Assembly (NCBI GenBank): GCA_008123405.1
Contig: VSSA01000022.1
Location: 1 to 64,000, forward strand
Direction: 5' to 3'
Source of the DNA: Nocardioides sp. BGMRC 2183
GTDB lineage: Bacteria > Actinomycetota > Actinomycetes > Propionibacteriales > Nocardioidaceae
Length of the DNA: 64,000 nt
Program-made: the position numbers and the translations under genes
Notes under the pieces: generated by a model
What the model was told of the DNA's origin: nothing
The model's database searches: none
Seen by the model: the letters and a program-made list of their open reading frames with translations, nothing else
Shown: piece after piece, positions 28,659-36,996 of the stretch
How positions within the stretch are numbered: position 1 is the stretch's first letter
Layout: the number at the start of each line of letters is the position of its first letter

Positions 28659-28818
28659 GCCTGGATCCGTGGAAGGCCGCCTACTGCGCGGCACCAGAAG
28701 TGCGCGCTGGCTTCGTTGCCGTCGCTCGACAGGCTTCCAGCCTGCCTTCGCAACGGACGCCTTGCCATCACGCGCTTCTGGCACCGCTCGCTACGGCGCC
28801 CTTCCACGGATCCAGGCT
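28658..28818. repeat. 161-bp palindromic intergenic element (copy A)
   Basis: Perfect 18-bp outer arms (AGCCTGGATCCGTGGAAG at 28658-28675 and its complement at 28801-28818) continue inward as imperfect pairing. Inner perfect stems are CGTTGC/GCAACG and CAGGCT-tcc-AGCCTG at the tip. The central 65 bases resemble those of the element at 57431-57595, while the outer arms do not. It separates GNAT from purB on the same strand. No open reading frame or transposase is associated. Confidence 0.85.
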
Positions 28819-28882
28819 GAGAGGTTCCGCCGGCGAAACCCGCACCCGCCGCCAGCCCCGTGCCGTGGGAGAATCGACCACC

Positions 28883-30331
28883 GTGACGGTCCCGAATGTC
28901 CTCGCCACCCGCTATGCCGCCCCCGACCTGGCCCGGATCTGGTCTCCGGAGCACAAGATCGTGCTCGAACGGCAGCTGTGGGTCGCCGTACTGAGCGCCC
29001 AGAAGGACCTGGGGATCGATGTCCCCGACGGTGTCATCGAGGCGTACCAGAAGGTCGTCGACGCCGGCGCCGACGCAGTCGACCTGGCCTCCATCGCGGC
29101 CCGCGAGCGGGTCACCCGGCACGACGTCAAGGCGCGGATCGAGGAGTTCTCGGCACTGGCCGGGCACGAGCACATCCACAAGGGGATGACCTCGCGTGAC
29201 CTGACCGAGAACGTGGAGCAGTTGCAGGTGCGCCAGTCGCTGGCCCTGCTGCGTGATCGTGGGGTCGCCACCCTGACCCGACTCGGGCGGCTGGCCGCCG
29301 AGCACGAGGTCACGGTGATGGCCGGTCGCAGCCACAATGTGGCCGCCCAGGCGACCACGTTGGGCAAGCGGTTCGCCACCGCCGCGGACGAGCTGATGAT
29401 CGCCCTGGAGCGGGTCGAGGAGCTGCTCGCGCGCTATCCGCTGCGCGGCATCAAGGGGCCGATGGGCACCGCGCAGGACATGCTCGACCTGCTCGGTGGC
29501 GACGTCGACCCCGACGCCGGCAGCGAGCGGCTCGCCGAGCTCGAGCAGCGGGTCGCCGCCCACCTCGGCTTCGAACGCGTGCTCACCAGCGTCGGTCAGG
29601 TCTATCCGCGCAGCCTCGACTTCGACGTGCTCTCCGCGCTGGTGCAGCTGACCGCGGCGCCGTCCAACCTGGCCACCACGATCCGCCTGATGGCCGGCAA
29701 CGAGATCGTCACCGAGGGCTTCAAGGAGGGGCAGGTCGGCTCCTCGGCCATGCCCCACAAGATGAACACCCGTTCCTGCGAGCGGGTGAACGGCCTGGCC
29801 GTGGTCACCCGCGGTTACCTGTCCATGGTCGGTGAGCTCGCCGGCGACCAGTGGAACGAGGGCGACGTCTCCTGCTCGGTGGTACGTCGCGTCGCGCTGC
29901 CGGACGCCTTCTTCGCCGTCGACGGCCTCTTCCAGACGTTCCTCACGGTGCTCGATGAGTTCGGTGCCTTCCCCGCGGTGATCCAGCGCGAGCTCGATCG
30001 CTACCTGCCGTTCCTTGCCACCACGAAGGTGTTGATGGCAGCGGTCCGCAACGGGGTGGGGCGCGAGGCCGCCCACGAGGCGATCAAGGAGGCGGCGGTC
30101 GGCACCGCATTGGCGATGCGCCAAGGGCAGGCCGAGAACGACGTCTTCGCCAAGCTCGCCGCCGACGACCGGCTCGGCCTGACGCCGGCGCAGTTGCAGA
30201 GCCTGGTCGCCGAGCCGATCGCCTTCACCGGCGCCGCCGTGGCCCAGACCCAGGAGGTCTGCCGGCGGGTCGACACCTGGGCGCAGCGGCACCCGGAGGC
30301 GGCAGGCTATGCACCGGGGGAGATTCTCTGA
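28883..30331 (+). CDS. purB: Adenylosuccinate lyase
   Basis: 482 residues. It releases fumarate in two purine steps (SAICAR to AICAR, adenylosuccinate to AMP). The fumarase/aspartase superfamily signature GSSAMPHKMN is present at about residue 290, with the TSRDLTENVEQLQ and AGRSHNVAAQATT substrate-binding regions. The length and the C-terminal domain fit the longer actinobacterial PurB. The GTG start at 28883 has a GGGAGA ribosome-binding site 9 bp upstream. Confidence 0.97.
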   Translation: MTVPNVLATRYAAPDLARIWSPEHKIVLERQLWVAVLSAQKDLGIDVPDGVIEAYQKVVDAGADAVDLASIAARERVTRHDVKARIEEFSALAGHEHIHKGMTSRDLTENVEQLQVRQSLALLRDRGVATLTRLGRLAAEHEVTVMAGRSHNVAAQATTLGKRFATAADELMIALERVEELLARYPLRGIKGPMGTAQDMLDLLGGDVDPDAGSERLAELEQRVAAHLGFERVLTSVGQVYPRSLDFDVLSALVQLTAAPSNLATTIRLMAGNEIVTEGFKEGQVGSSAMPHKMNTRSCERVNGLAVVTRGYLSMVGELAGDQWNEGDVSCSVVRRVALPDAFFAVDGLFQTFLTVLDEFGAFPAVIQRELDRYLPFLATTKVLMAAVRNGVGREAAHEAIKEAAVGTALAMRQGQAENDVFAKLAADDRLGLTPAQLQSLVAEPIAFTGAAVAQTQEVCRRVDTWAQRHPEAAGYAPGEIL

Positions 30332-30765
30332 CCCTCCTCGACGCCGCCGTCGCGCCGGCGGAGCTCTATGCGGTCCTCGCCGACCCGCGCCGCCGGCCGG
30401 AGTGGCAGTCGTCGCTGCGGCGGGTGGCCGACGTCGTACCGGGGGCGGGTGGGGCGGCCTCCAGCGGCACCACGTGGACCGACGTCACCGTCGTGCCCGG
30501 CATCCGCCCACGGATGCGCACCACGCTCGCCGAACCGCCGCGCCGGTGGGCGGAGGAGGGCCAGTGGGGTCCGTTCCGCGCGAGGCTCGAGGTCAATCTG
30601 ACAGCGCGCGGCGACGGTTGCCGCGTGGAGGCCCACCACACGGTCTCGGGCCTGGGGATCGGCGGCAGGGCGATCGGTGGCCTGGTGGCGGTGCTCGCCC
30701 GACCGGCCATCGCCGCCGACCTGCGCCGAGCCGTCGCGGTGGCGACGGACGCGAAAGGGGTGTGA
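30328..30765 (+). CDS. SRPBCC-family protein, apparent CTG start
   Basis: About 145 residues if read from the CTG at 30328. The opening TLLDAAVAPAELYAVLADPR followed by RRPEWQSSLRRV is the classic N-terminus of SRPBCC/polyketide-cyclase-like proteins, yet no ATG, GTG or TTG occurs in frame before 30424. The CTG overlaps the purB stop (CTGA), and GGGGGA at 30316-30321 would be its ribosome-binding site. A start at 30424 would remove the first helix and strand. The fold binds hydrophobic ligands; ligand unknown. Confidence 0.72.
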   Translation: MTLLDAAVAPAELYAVLADPRRRPEWQSSLRRVADVVPGAGGAASSGTTWTDVTVVPGIRPRMRTTLAEPPRRWAEEGQWGPFRARLEVNLTARGDGCRVEAHHTVSGLGIGGRAIGGLVAVLARPAIAADLRRAVAVATDAKGV

Positions 30766-30771
30766 CGCGCG

Positions 30772-31425
30772 GTGGGCAACCGGACATGGAAGGGCATGAC
30801 CCGGTCCGCCGTGCCTGACTCCGGTGTGCCCGATCCCGGCGCGCCCGCAGACCGGGACGACGACCGCGAGGCTCGCTTCCGCGGCATGTACCAGACGAAC
30901 TTCTCCGCGGTCCTGGGTTACGCGCTGCGTCGTACCGCCCAGCAGGCGGACGCGTCCGACGTGGTGGCCGAGACCTTCCTGGTCGCCTGGCGGAGGTTCG
31001 ACGACGCGCCGCCCGGCGATGCGCGGCCGTGGCTCTTCGGCGTCGCCCGCCACGTGCTCGCCAACCACCACCGTTCCGGTCGCCGCCGGGAGCGACTCGG
31101 CGGTCGGTTGCGGTCCACGCTCACCGCTGAGAGCGCGCCCGATCCGGCGGTCGGGGTCGCCGAAACCGATCGAGTACGACGCGCGCTGCTGCGGATCGGC
31201 CCCGATGACCGCGAGTTGCTGATGCTGGTCGGCTGGGACGGGCTCACCCCGACCGAGGCAGCAGCGGCTCTCGGGATCAAACCGGGCACCGCCCGGATGC
31301 GATTGGCCCGGGCACGGGCCCGGATGCGGGAGCTGCTCGGTGACGCCGGGTCGGGTGCCGGACATGTGCCGGGTGTTCCCACCTTGCACGCCACCGGCCT
31401 GCAGCACAGCGGAGAGACGCGATGA
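30772..31425 (+). CDS. RNA polymerase ECF sigma factor
   Basis: 217 residues. Region 2 covers about 40-105 (YQTNFSAVLGYALRRTAQQA, then DVVAETFLVAWRRF and PWLFGVARHVLANHHRS); region 4 covers about 135-190 with LLMLVGWDGLTPTEAAAALG and the helix-turn-helix GIKPGTARMRLARARARM. The GTG at 30772 has AAAGGGG upstream. The stop overlaps the next ATG (ATGA), pairing it with a membrane-anchored partner in the usual sigma-first order. Confidence 0.93.
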   Translation: MGNRTWKGMTRSAVPDSGVPDPGAPADRDDDREARFRGMYQTNFSAVLGYALRRTAQQADASDVVAETFLVAWRRFDDAPPGDARPWLFGVARHVLANHHRSGRRRERLGGRLRSTLTAESAPDPAVGVAETDRVRRALLRIGPDDRELLMLVGWDGLTPTEAAAALGIKPGTARMRLARARARMRELLGDAGSGAGHVPGVPTLHATGLQHSGETR

Positions 31426-32075
31426 ACGAGGACGACCGCACGCCCCCCGGGCAGGACCCGCTCGCGGGTTCGGACCCGTGGCCGCTCGCGCACCTCGACC
31501 TGCTGCCGCTGGCCGATGAGCGTGCCGAGCTCCTGGAGGAGATCGTGTCCACCGAACCCCACGCCCCGCCCGCGAACCGGACCCCCTGGCTCGTCGCTGC
31601 AGCAGCTGTCGTCGTCCTCGCCCTTGTCGGCGGTGGAATCTGGCTCGCCCGCGGCGACGATTCCGCCGACGACCCGACCACGGTGGCGGCCAGTGGCTCC
31701 GACGCGGGGACCGCGACCGACCCCACCGCCGATCAGCCCACCGATCAGCCCACCGATCAGCCGACCGACGAGCCCGCCGACGAGCCCGCCGACGGCACTG
31801 TCGCCGCCGACGACGCCCGGAAGGGGGACCGCCTCGACAAGCAGGAGTGCACGACGCTGTTGGACGGTCGCCGGAGGTCCGACTGGACGTTCCGCGTCGA
31901 CAAGCCGGGCACGTTGCGGGCCAAGCCGTCGCGGGACCGCGTGGTGGTCATCGCGCAGGTGCGCACCGACGACGGGCGCTGGCTGGCGATCGACCGCACA
32001 TGTCGGGTGTGGGCCGTCGGTAAGAACGCGTCCGACCTCTCGGTGCTGCTGATGACACCCCGCGGTCAGGCCTGA
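31422..32075 (+). CDS. Membrane-anchored ECF partner protein with DQPT/DEPA repeats
   Basis: 217 residues, coupled to the sigma gene by a 4-bp overlap. The cytoplasmic N-terminus (about 1-50, with DLLPLADERAELLEEIVS) is the likely sigma-binding part. One membrane helix (about 55-77) follows, then a linker of tandem tetrapeptides (TDQP three times, then DEPA) encoded by 12-bp repeats at about 31727-31795, and a 95-residue extracellular domain with two cysteines. Anti-sigma role is inferred from position and topology. The repeat tract may vary in length between strains. Confidence 0.82.
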   Translation: MNEDDRTPPGQDPLAGSDPWPLAHLDLLPLADERAELLEEIVSTEPHAPPANRTPWLVAAAAVVVLALVGGGIWLARGDDSADDPTTVAASGSDAGTATDPTADQPTDQPTDQPTDEPADEPADGTVAADDARKGDRLDKQECTTLLDGRRRSDWTFRVDKPGTLRAKPSRDRVVVIAQVRTDDGRWLAIDRTCRVWAVGKNASDLSVLLMTPRGQA

Positions 32076-32103
32076 GTCGGCATGGACCTGACCCGCGCCG
32101 GGC

Positions 32104-32424
32104 TCAGCTCGACGGCTTGACGTCCAGCACGACCTCGAACTCGAGCAGGTCCGCCCCGGTGGCCACCGGCTTCTTGGGTGCCTCACCCGGTGCGTTCGCG
32201 TGCGCGGCACGGGCGTCGCCGTCTCGCCAGGCAGCGAAGGACTCCTCGTCGGCCCACTGGGTCACCACGAAGTAGCGGTCGTCGCCAGCGGTCGGGCGAA
32301 GCAGCTGGAAGCCGAGGAAGCCGGGCGAGTTCTCCACGGTGCCGGCGCGGGCGGCGAACCGCTTCTCCAGCTCGGGGCCGGCCTGCGGCGGGACAGCGAT
32401 GGCGTTGATCTTCACGACGGGCAT
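32104..32424 (-). CDS. mhuD: MhuD/IsdG-like heme-degrading monooxygenase
   Basis: 106 residues, antibiotic-biosynthesis-monooxygenase fold. It resembles mycobacterial MhuD closely, including PVVKINAIAVPPQAGPELEK and ENSPGFLGFQLLRP. The residues tied to heme in MhuD are at identical positions: N7, R26, W66 and H75. MhuD opens heme to mycobilin and iron without releasing CO. The ATG is 6 bp after TAGGCT (reverse of 32431-32436), hence probably leaderless. No heme-uptake gene is adjacent. Symbol given by similarity. Confidence 0.88.
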   Translation of the reverse strand: MPVVKINAIAVPPQAGPELEKRFAARAGTVENSPGFLGFQLLRPTAGDDRYFVVTQWADEESFAAWRDGDARAAHANAPGEAPKKPVATGADLLEFEVVLDVKPSS

Positions 32425-32517
32425 GCCGCCAGCCTAGGCAAGCACTGTGAACGAGCAGGATCGGAGGCGATCGGATCAGCCTGGCTGATCGCATCCACTC
32501 CGATCAGCCAGTGAGGG

Positions 32518-32958
32518 TCAGGCGCGGGCTTCGCCGCCCCAGTTCGCCAGCTTGCCGGCGACCGTGTGCAGGTTGACCGGGGCGAAGGTGCCCGGGGTGA
32601 ACGGAGCGAAGAACCAGACGTGGAAGTGGCCGCGGTGGGCGCCGTACCGGCTCACGTCGACGTAGGAGGCCTCGGGGAGGTTCTCGACGATCCGCACGAT
32701 GCGGTTGGAGATCCGGCCGAACTGCGAGGCGAGCTCGTCGTCCAGCTGTCCCACCCTGGTGTGCTCGCGGGTCTGCAGCAGCAGCGAGGCCGCCATCTCC
32801 GCGGGGCCGTCGGTGTAGGAGAGGACCCAGAACTCGTCCTCCCAGACGACGCGCTCGGGGGTCAGCCCCGCGCACTCCGGGCACTCGCCCTGGACGGCCT
32901 GGCGCTTGGCGCCGACGATCCGGGCCCAGACCTCTTCTGCTTCGGCAGTCTCCGACAT
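32518..32958 (-). CDS. HIT-superfamily-like protein
   Basis: 146 residues. A CPEC motif near residue 27, the LLLQTREHTRVGQLDDELASQ helix and the C-terminal HRGHFHVWFFAPF segment recall histidine-triad proteins, though only two of the histidines keep HIT spacing and the third position is tryptophan. It may be a HIT-like nucleotide-binding protein without standard hydrolase activity. The ATG at 32958 is preferred to the GTG at 32994. It is divergent from purC. Confidence 0.75.
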   Translation of the reverse strand: MSETAEAEEVWARIVGAKRQAVQGECPECAGLTPERVVWEDEFWVLSYTDGPAEMAASLLLQTREHTRVGQLDDELASQFGRISNRIVRIVENLPEASYVDVSRYGAHRGHFHVWFFAPFTPGTFAPVNLHTVAGKLANWGGEARA

Positions 32959-33047
32959 GACACAAGGGTGCCACTGCTGCACCGGGCGGCTCACGGCGGG
33001 TTGTCCACCATGCGCCGTACCCGGACTCAGTCGTTAGGCTGGCCGCC

Positions 33048-33971
33048 GTGACGCTCGCGAACATCCCGCCCGCTCCCGCGATCCCCGGCACCCGCCACCT
33101 CCACTCGGGCAAGGTCCGCGATCTCTATGAGATGACCGAGGGCGAGTACGCCGGCAAGCTGCTGATGGTCGCCAGCGATCGGCTCTCGATCTTCGACTTC
33201 GTGCTGGACACCACCATCCCGGACAAGGGCGAGATCCTGACCCGGATGTCGCTGTGGTGGTTCGACCAGCTCGCCGACCTGGTGCCTCACCACGTGCTCA
33301 CTGCGGACCCGGCTGCCGTGCCCGAGCAGGTCCAGGGGCGGGCGGTGATCTGCGAGAACCTCGCGATGTACCCGGTCGAGTGCGTGGCCCGTGGGTATCT
33401 GACCGGGTCCGGTCTCAACGACTACCGCGCCACCGGCGAGGTCTGCGGGATCGCACTGCCCACCGGTCTCGAGGACGGCAGCCGGCTGCCGTCGCCGATC
33501 TTCACCCCGGCGACCAAGGCCGAGCTCGGCGACCACGACGAGAACGTCTCCTTCGAGGCCGTGGCCGGCACGGTGGGTGCGAAGACCGCGGCCCGGCTGC
33601 GCGACCTCACCCTCGCCGTCTACGACCGCGCCGAGGGCCTGGCCCGCGAGCGCGGCATCATCCTCGCCGACACCAAGCTGGAGTTCGGGTCGGTGCGAGG
33701 GCCTGGTGGCGAGGTCGACCCGGCGCTGGTCCTGGCAGACGAGGTGCTCACCCCGGACTCGTCGCGCTACTGGCCGGCCGAGGAGTGGCAGCCTGGCCGC
33801 ACCCAGCCCTCCTACGACAAGCAGATCGTCCGCAACTGGGCACTCTCGGCCGAGAGCGGCTGGGACAAGGCATCGGGGCAGGCGCCGCCCTCGTTGCCCG
33901 ACGCCGTCGTCGAGCACACCCGGAACCGGTACCTGGAGGCGTACGAGCGCCTCACCGGCGAGCGCTTCTGA
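33048..33971 (+). CDS. purC: SAICAR synthetase
   Basis: 307 residues. ATP-dependent ligation of aspartate to CAIR, purine step 8. N-terminal HSGKVRDLYE, VASDRLSIFDF, IPDKGEILTRMSLWWF, and the PVECVARGYLTGSG / ILADTKLEFG blocks are all present. The GTG start is 7 bp after TAGGCT (33035-33040), consistent with a leaderless message. Confidence 0.97.
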   Translation: MTLANIPPAPAIPGTRHLHSGKVRDLYEMTEGEYAGKLLMVASDRLSIFDFVLDTTIPDKGEILTRMSLWWFDQLADLVPHHVLTADPAAVPEQVQGRAVICENLAMYPVECVARGYLTGSGLNDYRATGEVCGIALPTGLEDGSRLPSPIFTPATKAELGDHDENVSFEAVAGTVGAKTAARLRDLTLAVYDRAEGLARERGIILADTKLEFGSVRGPGGEVDPALVLADEVLTPDSSRYWPAEEWQPGRTQPSYDKQIVRNWALSAESGWDKASGQAPPSLPDAVVEHTRNRYLEAYERLTGERF

Positions 33972-34000
33972 CGCCCGGTAGCGCCACTTCGGCAGTCCGC

Positions 34001-34021
34001 CGGGAGGGATTTGGACTCCCG
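34001..34021. terminator. Hairpin downstream of purC
   Basis: CGGGAG and CTCCCG pair perfectly around a 9-base loop, 30 bp after the purC stop. A second weaker stem (GCACAAC with GTTGTG, 34021-34047) follows. Probably ends the purC transcript. No U-tract. Confidence 0.45.
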
Positions 34022-34092
34022 CACAACCCAGCGCACCGAGTTGTGTGCTCGGGACCGGTGCCCCGCGTCACAGGGCCGACTAGGTTGTGCGC

Positions 34093-35667
34093 ATGACGAA
34101 CCTCGCCCTCTTCCTCGACGACAGCGCCACTGCGTACCCGGATCGCACCGCGATCGTGCTGGGGGACGTGCGGCTGAGCTACCCGCAGGTCAACGCGATG
34201 GCCAACCAGGTCGCTAACCTGCTGGTCTCCCGCGGCATCAAGCCCGGCGACAAGGTCGCGCTCAGCTGCCCGAACCTGCCCCACTTCACGATCGTCTACT
34301 TCGGCATCCTCAAGGCCGGCGCGACCGTCGTACCGCTCAACGTGCTGCTCAAGGGCCGCGAGGTGGCCTACCACCTCGCCGACTCCGACGCGAAGGCCTA
34401 CTTCGCCTTCCAGGGCACGCCCGAGCTGCCGATCGGTGCCGAGGCGTACGCCGGCTTCACCCAGACCGAGACCTGCGAGGACTTCTTCGTCATCACCGTC
34501 GACCCGGCGGCGGCCTCGCCGATCGACGGCACCGAGACCCTCGGCCAGGCCATCGCCGACCAGCCGACGACCTTCGAGACCGTGGACGTCGACGACGACG
34601 ACACCGCCGTCATCCTCTACACCTCCGGCACCACGGGCCAGCCCAAGGGCGCCGAGCTGCGGCACCGCAACATGCGTGACAACGCCCTCGCCGGCAAGGA
34701 CCTGTTCGCGGCCGACCCGGCCAACCCCGACACGTTCCTGTGCGTGCTGCCGCTCTTCCACTCCTTCGGCCAGACCGTGATCCAGAACGGCGCCTTCGCC
34801 TTCGGTGGCACCGTGGTCATGCTGCCCCGTTTCGAGGCAGGACCGGCGCTCGCGGTCATGCAGAAGGAGAAGGTCTCCTTCTTCGGCGGGGTGCCGACCA
34901 TGTATTGGGGCCTGCTCGCCGCGCTCGCCGAGACGGGCGACAGCGTGGACGTGAAGGCGCTGGCCGACAACCTGCGGGTGGCGGTCGCCGGCGGCTCCGC
35001 CCTCCCGGTCGAGGTGCACAAGAAGTTCGAGGAGCGCTTCGGCGTCACCATCCTCGAGGGCTACGGCCTCTCCGAGACCTCACCCGTCGCCTCGTTCTCC
35101 ACCTACGGCTCGCAGCCGCGCGTCGGCTCGATCGGCGTGCCGATCCCCGGCGTGGAGATGAAGCTGATCAAGTCCGACTCGTGGGAGGAGATCGACGACG
35201 CCGGTGACGAGAACGCCGTCGGCGAGATCGCGATCAAGGGCCACAACATCATGAAGGGCTACTACAAGCGGCCCGAGGCCACCGCTGAGGCGATCAGCCC
35301 CGACGGCTGGTTCCGCTCCGGCGACCTCGGCCGCAAGGACGCCGACGGCTGGTACTACATCGTCGACCGCTCCAAGGACATGATCATCCGCGGCGGCTAC
35401 AACGTGTACCCGCGCGAGATCGAGGAGGTGCTGCTCACCCACCCCGCGATCTCGCTGGCCGCGGTGATCGGCGTCCCGCACGACTCCCACGGCGAGGAGA
35501 TCAAGGCCGTCGTCATCCTCGAGCAGGGCGCCTCCGCGACCGAGGAAGAGATCGTCGCCTGGGGCAAGGAGCAGTTCGCCGCCTACAAGTACCCGCGCGT
35601 CGTCGAGATCGTCGAGAACCTCCCGATGACCGCCACCGGGAAGATCCTCAAGCGCGAGCTGAGCTGA
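34093..35667 (+). CDS. Long-chain fatty acid-CoA ligase (FadD-like)
   Basis: 524 residues, ANL superfamily. The AMP-binding P-loop is ILYTSGTTGQPKGAEL; GYGLSETSPVASF, WFRSGDLGRKD and the hinge DRSKDMIIRGGYNVYPREIE follow, and the catalytic lysine is in TATGKILKREL at the C-terminus. It activates a carboxylic acid to acyl-AMP and then acyl-CoA; chain length cannot be read from sequence. The ATG at 34093 is 6 bp after TAGGTT (34081-34086), so leaderless; a GTG at 34087 is the alternative. Confidence 0.93.
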   Translation: MTNLALFLDDSATAYPDRTAIVLGDVRLSYPQVNAMANQVANLLVSRGIKPGDKVALSCPNLPHFTIVYFGILKAGATVVPLNVLLKGREVAYHLADSDAKAYFAFQGTPELPIGAEAYAGFTQTETCEDFFVITVDPAAASPIDGTETLGQAIADQPTTFETVDVDDDDTAVILYTSGTTGQPKGAELRHRNMRDNALAGKDLFAADPANPDTFLCVLPLFHSFGQTVIQNGAFAFGGTVVMLPRFEAGPALAVMQKEKVSFFGGVPTMYWGLLAALAETGDSVDVKALADNLRVAVAGGSALPVEVHKKFEERFGVTILEGYGLSETSPVASFSTYGSQPRVGSIGVPIPGVEMKLIKSDSWEEIDDAGDENAVGEIAIKGHNIMKGYYKRPEATAEAISPDGWFRSGDLGRKDADGWYYIVDRSKDMIIRGGYNVYPREIEEVLLTHPAISLAAVIGVPHDSHGEEIKAVVILEQGASATEEEIVAWGKEQFAAYKYPRVVEIVENLPMTATGKILKRELS

Positions 35668-36022
35668 TTCCGTACGGCGCGGGCGGGTCGGTCGGCGGCT
35701 GACCCGCCCGCGCAGTCCGGCCGTCGACCTCGATGCCGGGGCGGACCTCGCTCGCAAGTCGCTGCAACAACTCCCGCTGTCGGTCGAAGTGTTGGCGCTT
35801 CCAGTCGTCATTCGGCTTGGTGCGAAGCGAGGCATACTCCTCGTGCCACGCCATCGCGTCCTCGAAGAGTTCTCGTGAGATGCCGATCCACTTGTGCAGT
35901 TCGTCGAAGTCATTGCTGATGAGGACACCGCCCTCCCAGAACGGACCGGCCTCAGGCTCGCCATCCCATAGCCTCACGGAGCGAATTGGGTCCTCGAGAT
36001 CGCCACAAGCCATTCGCATCAC
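35648..36022 (-). CDS. Hypothetical protein
   Basis: About 124 residues from the GTG at 36022 (or the ATG at 36019). Tryptophan- and acid-rich, with LWDGEPEAGPFWEGG, a helical ISRELFEDAMAWHEEYASLR stretch and a proline-rich end. No domain recognised. Its stop overlaps the acyl-CoA ligase end by 20 bp tail-to-tail. The ribosome-binding site is weak. It looks protein-like in composition but stands alone. Confidence 0.6.
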   Translation of the reverse strand: MMRMACGDLEDPIRSVRLWDGEPEAGPFWEGGVLISNDFDELHKWIGISRELFEDAMAWHEEYASLRTKPNDDWKRQHFDRQRELLQRLASEVRPGIEVDGRTARAGQPPTDPPAPYGISSARA

Positions 36023-36180
36023 GACGGGCCCATCGAGGTGTGCGTCCTTGCGCCGCGATCGGGAGTGTCGGGAACTTTGTGTGCCAGCAGGTGTGGTGAG
36101 CAGTCGACGCAAACGGCTGCGGACCGGTGGCCCTGACCGGCATGGTGTCGTACGGCCCTCTCCAGGAGCGAGGAACTTGG

Positions 36181-36825
36181 ATGCGTAGAGCACGTGCTGG
36201 CGCCTTAGCGTCGGCGATCGTGGCGGCGGTGATGTCGCTTGTCGTCCTTCCAGACGCCGGGGGCGCTGCAGCGCAGCAGGACTCGTCTTCCCCCACGGTG
36301 AACACGAACACGATCACCGTCCAGTTGGGCGGCAAACGAGTCTGGGTAGATCCGGTGACCGACGACGTGTTCCCCGACCCGGACGCGTTCTCGTACTGGT
36401 CGTACGACAATCCGCCGCCCAAGGTGGCGCTGACAGAGAAGATGGACGAGAAGCTGTGGATCGGTGTGGATCGCCGGTTCAAGGGGCGCAGGTTCTCGAT
36501 CACCTACTACGTGCGATACGCCGGTAATGACTACCCCGGCACGGTGGTCGTGAGGGTTCGGCCATTGCGAGACCCGACGGTCACGGCCAACAGGCGGCGG
36601 CAGTCGGTCCGGTTCTGTGGGCGCAGCCCGTTCAGGTCCGAGCTGGTCATCGGCAACCCGTACGCATTGACGATCAAGGTCAGGGGTCACCACTGCAAGA
36701 CGGTTCGCGTGCCCAGTAGCGCCATCCGCGACGACGGTCGCGTCCGGTACCGCTCCTACAACGTCACTCCCGGGCTGGGGCACCTCAAGACGGGTCACGG
36801 ATTCCTCAAGGTACGCAGAAGGTAG
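36181..36825 (+). CDS. Secreted protein of unknown function
   Basis: 214 residues. A signal peptide (about 1-33, with cleavage near GGAAAQ) is followed by a beta-rich mature part containing repeated aromatic pairs such as AFSYWSYDNPP and FSITYYVRYAGNDYPG, then an Arg-rich C-terminus. Two cysteines could form a disulphide. GC content seems slightly lower than in neighbours and the gene lies next to the DUF222/HNH gene, so it may be accessory. The upstream AGGAGCGAGGAAC supports the ATG at 36181. Confidence 0.68.
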   Translation: MRRARAGALASAIVAAVMSLVVLPDAGGAAAQQDSSSPTVNTNTITVQLGGKRVWVDPVTDDVFPDPDAFSYWSYDNPPPKVALTEKMDEKLWIGVDRRFKGRRFSITYYVRYAGNDYPGTVVVRVRPLRDPTVTANRRRQSVRFCGRSPFRSELVIGNPYALTIKVRGHHCKTVRVPSSAIRDDGRVRYRSYNVTPGLGHLKTGHGFLKVRRR

Positions 36826-36996
36826 AGCCGCCTCCATCGGGTCTTTGGTGCGCTCTGCGTGTCGATTCGGCACTCGCCGCAATGTCCGGGATCTGCCGCG
36901 ATCCGAGTAACTGGGGCGGTGCGTCCAACCGCCGCGATCGGGCGGGTGCTCGCGCTTCATCACTTTCCGTCGGACCCTCGTCGTAGCGTTCGTTGC

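Noticed and set aside
33990-34080. Segment on the minus strand reading like the T-arm of a tRNA (GGGAGTCCAAATCCC)
   Set aside because: No matching D-arm, anticodon arm or acceptor stem could be folded. The sequence is better explained as a hairpin behind purC.
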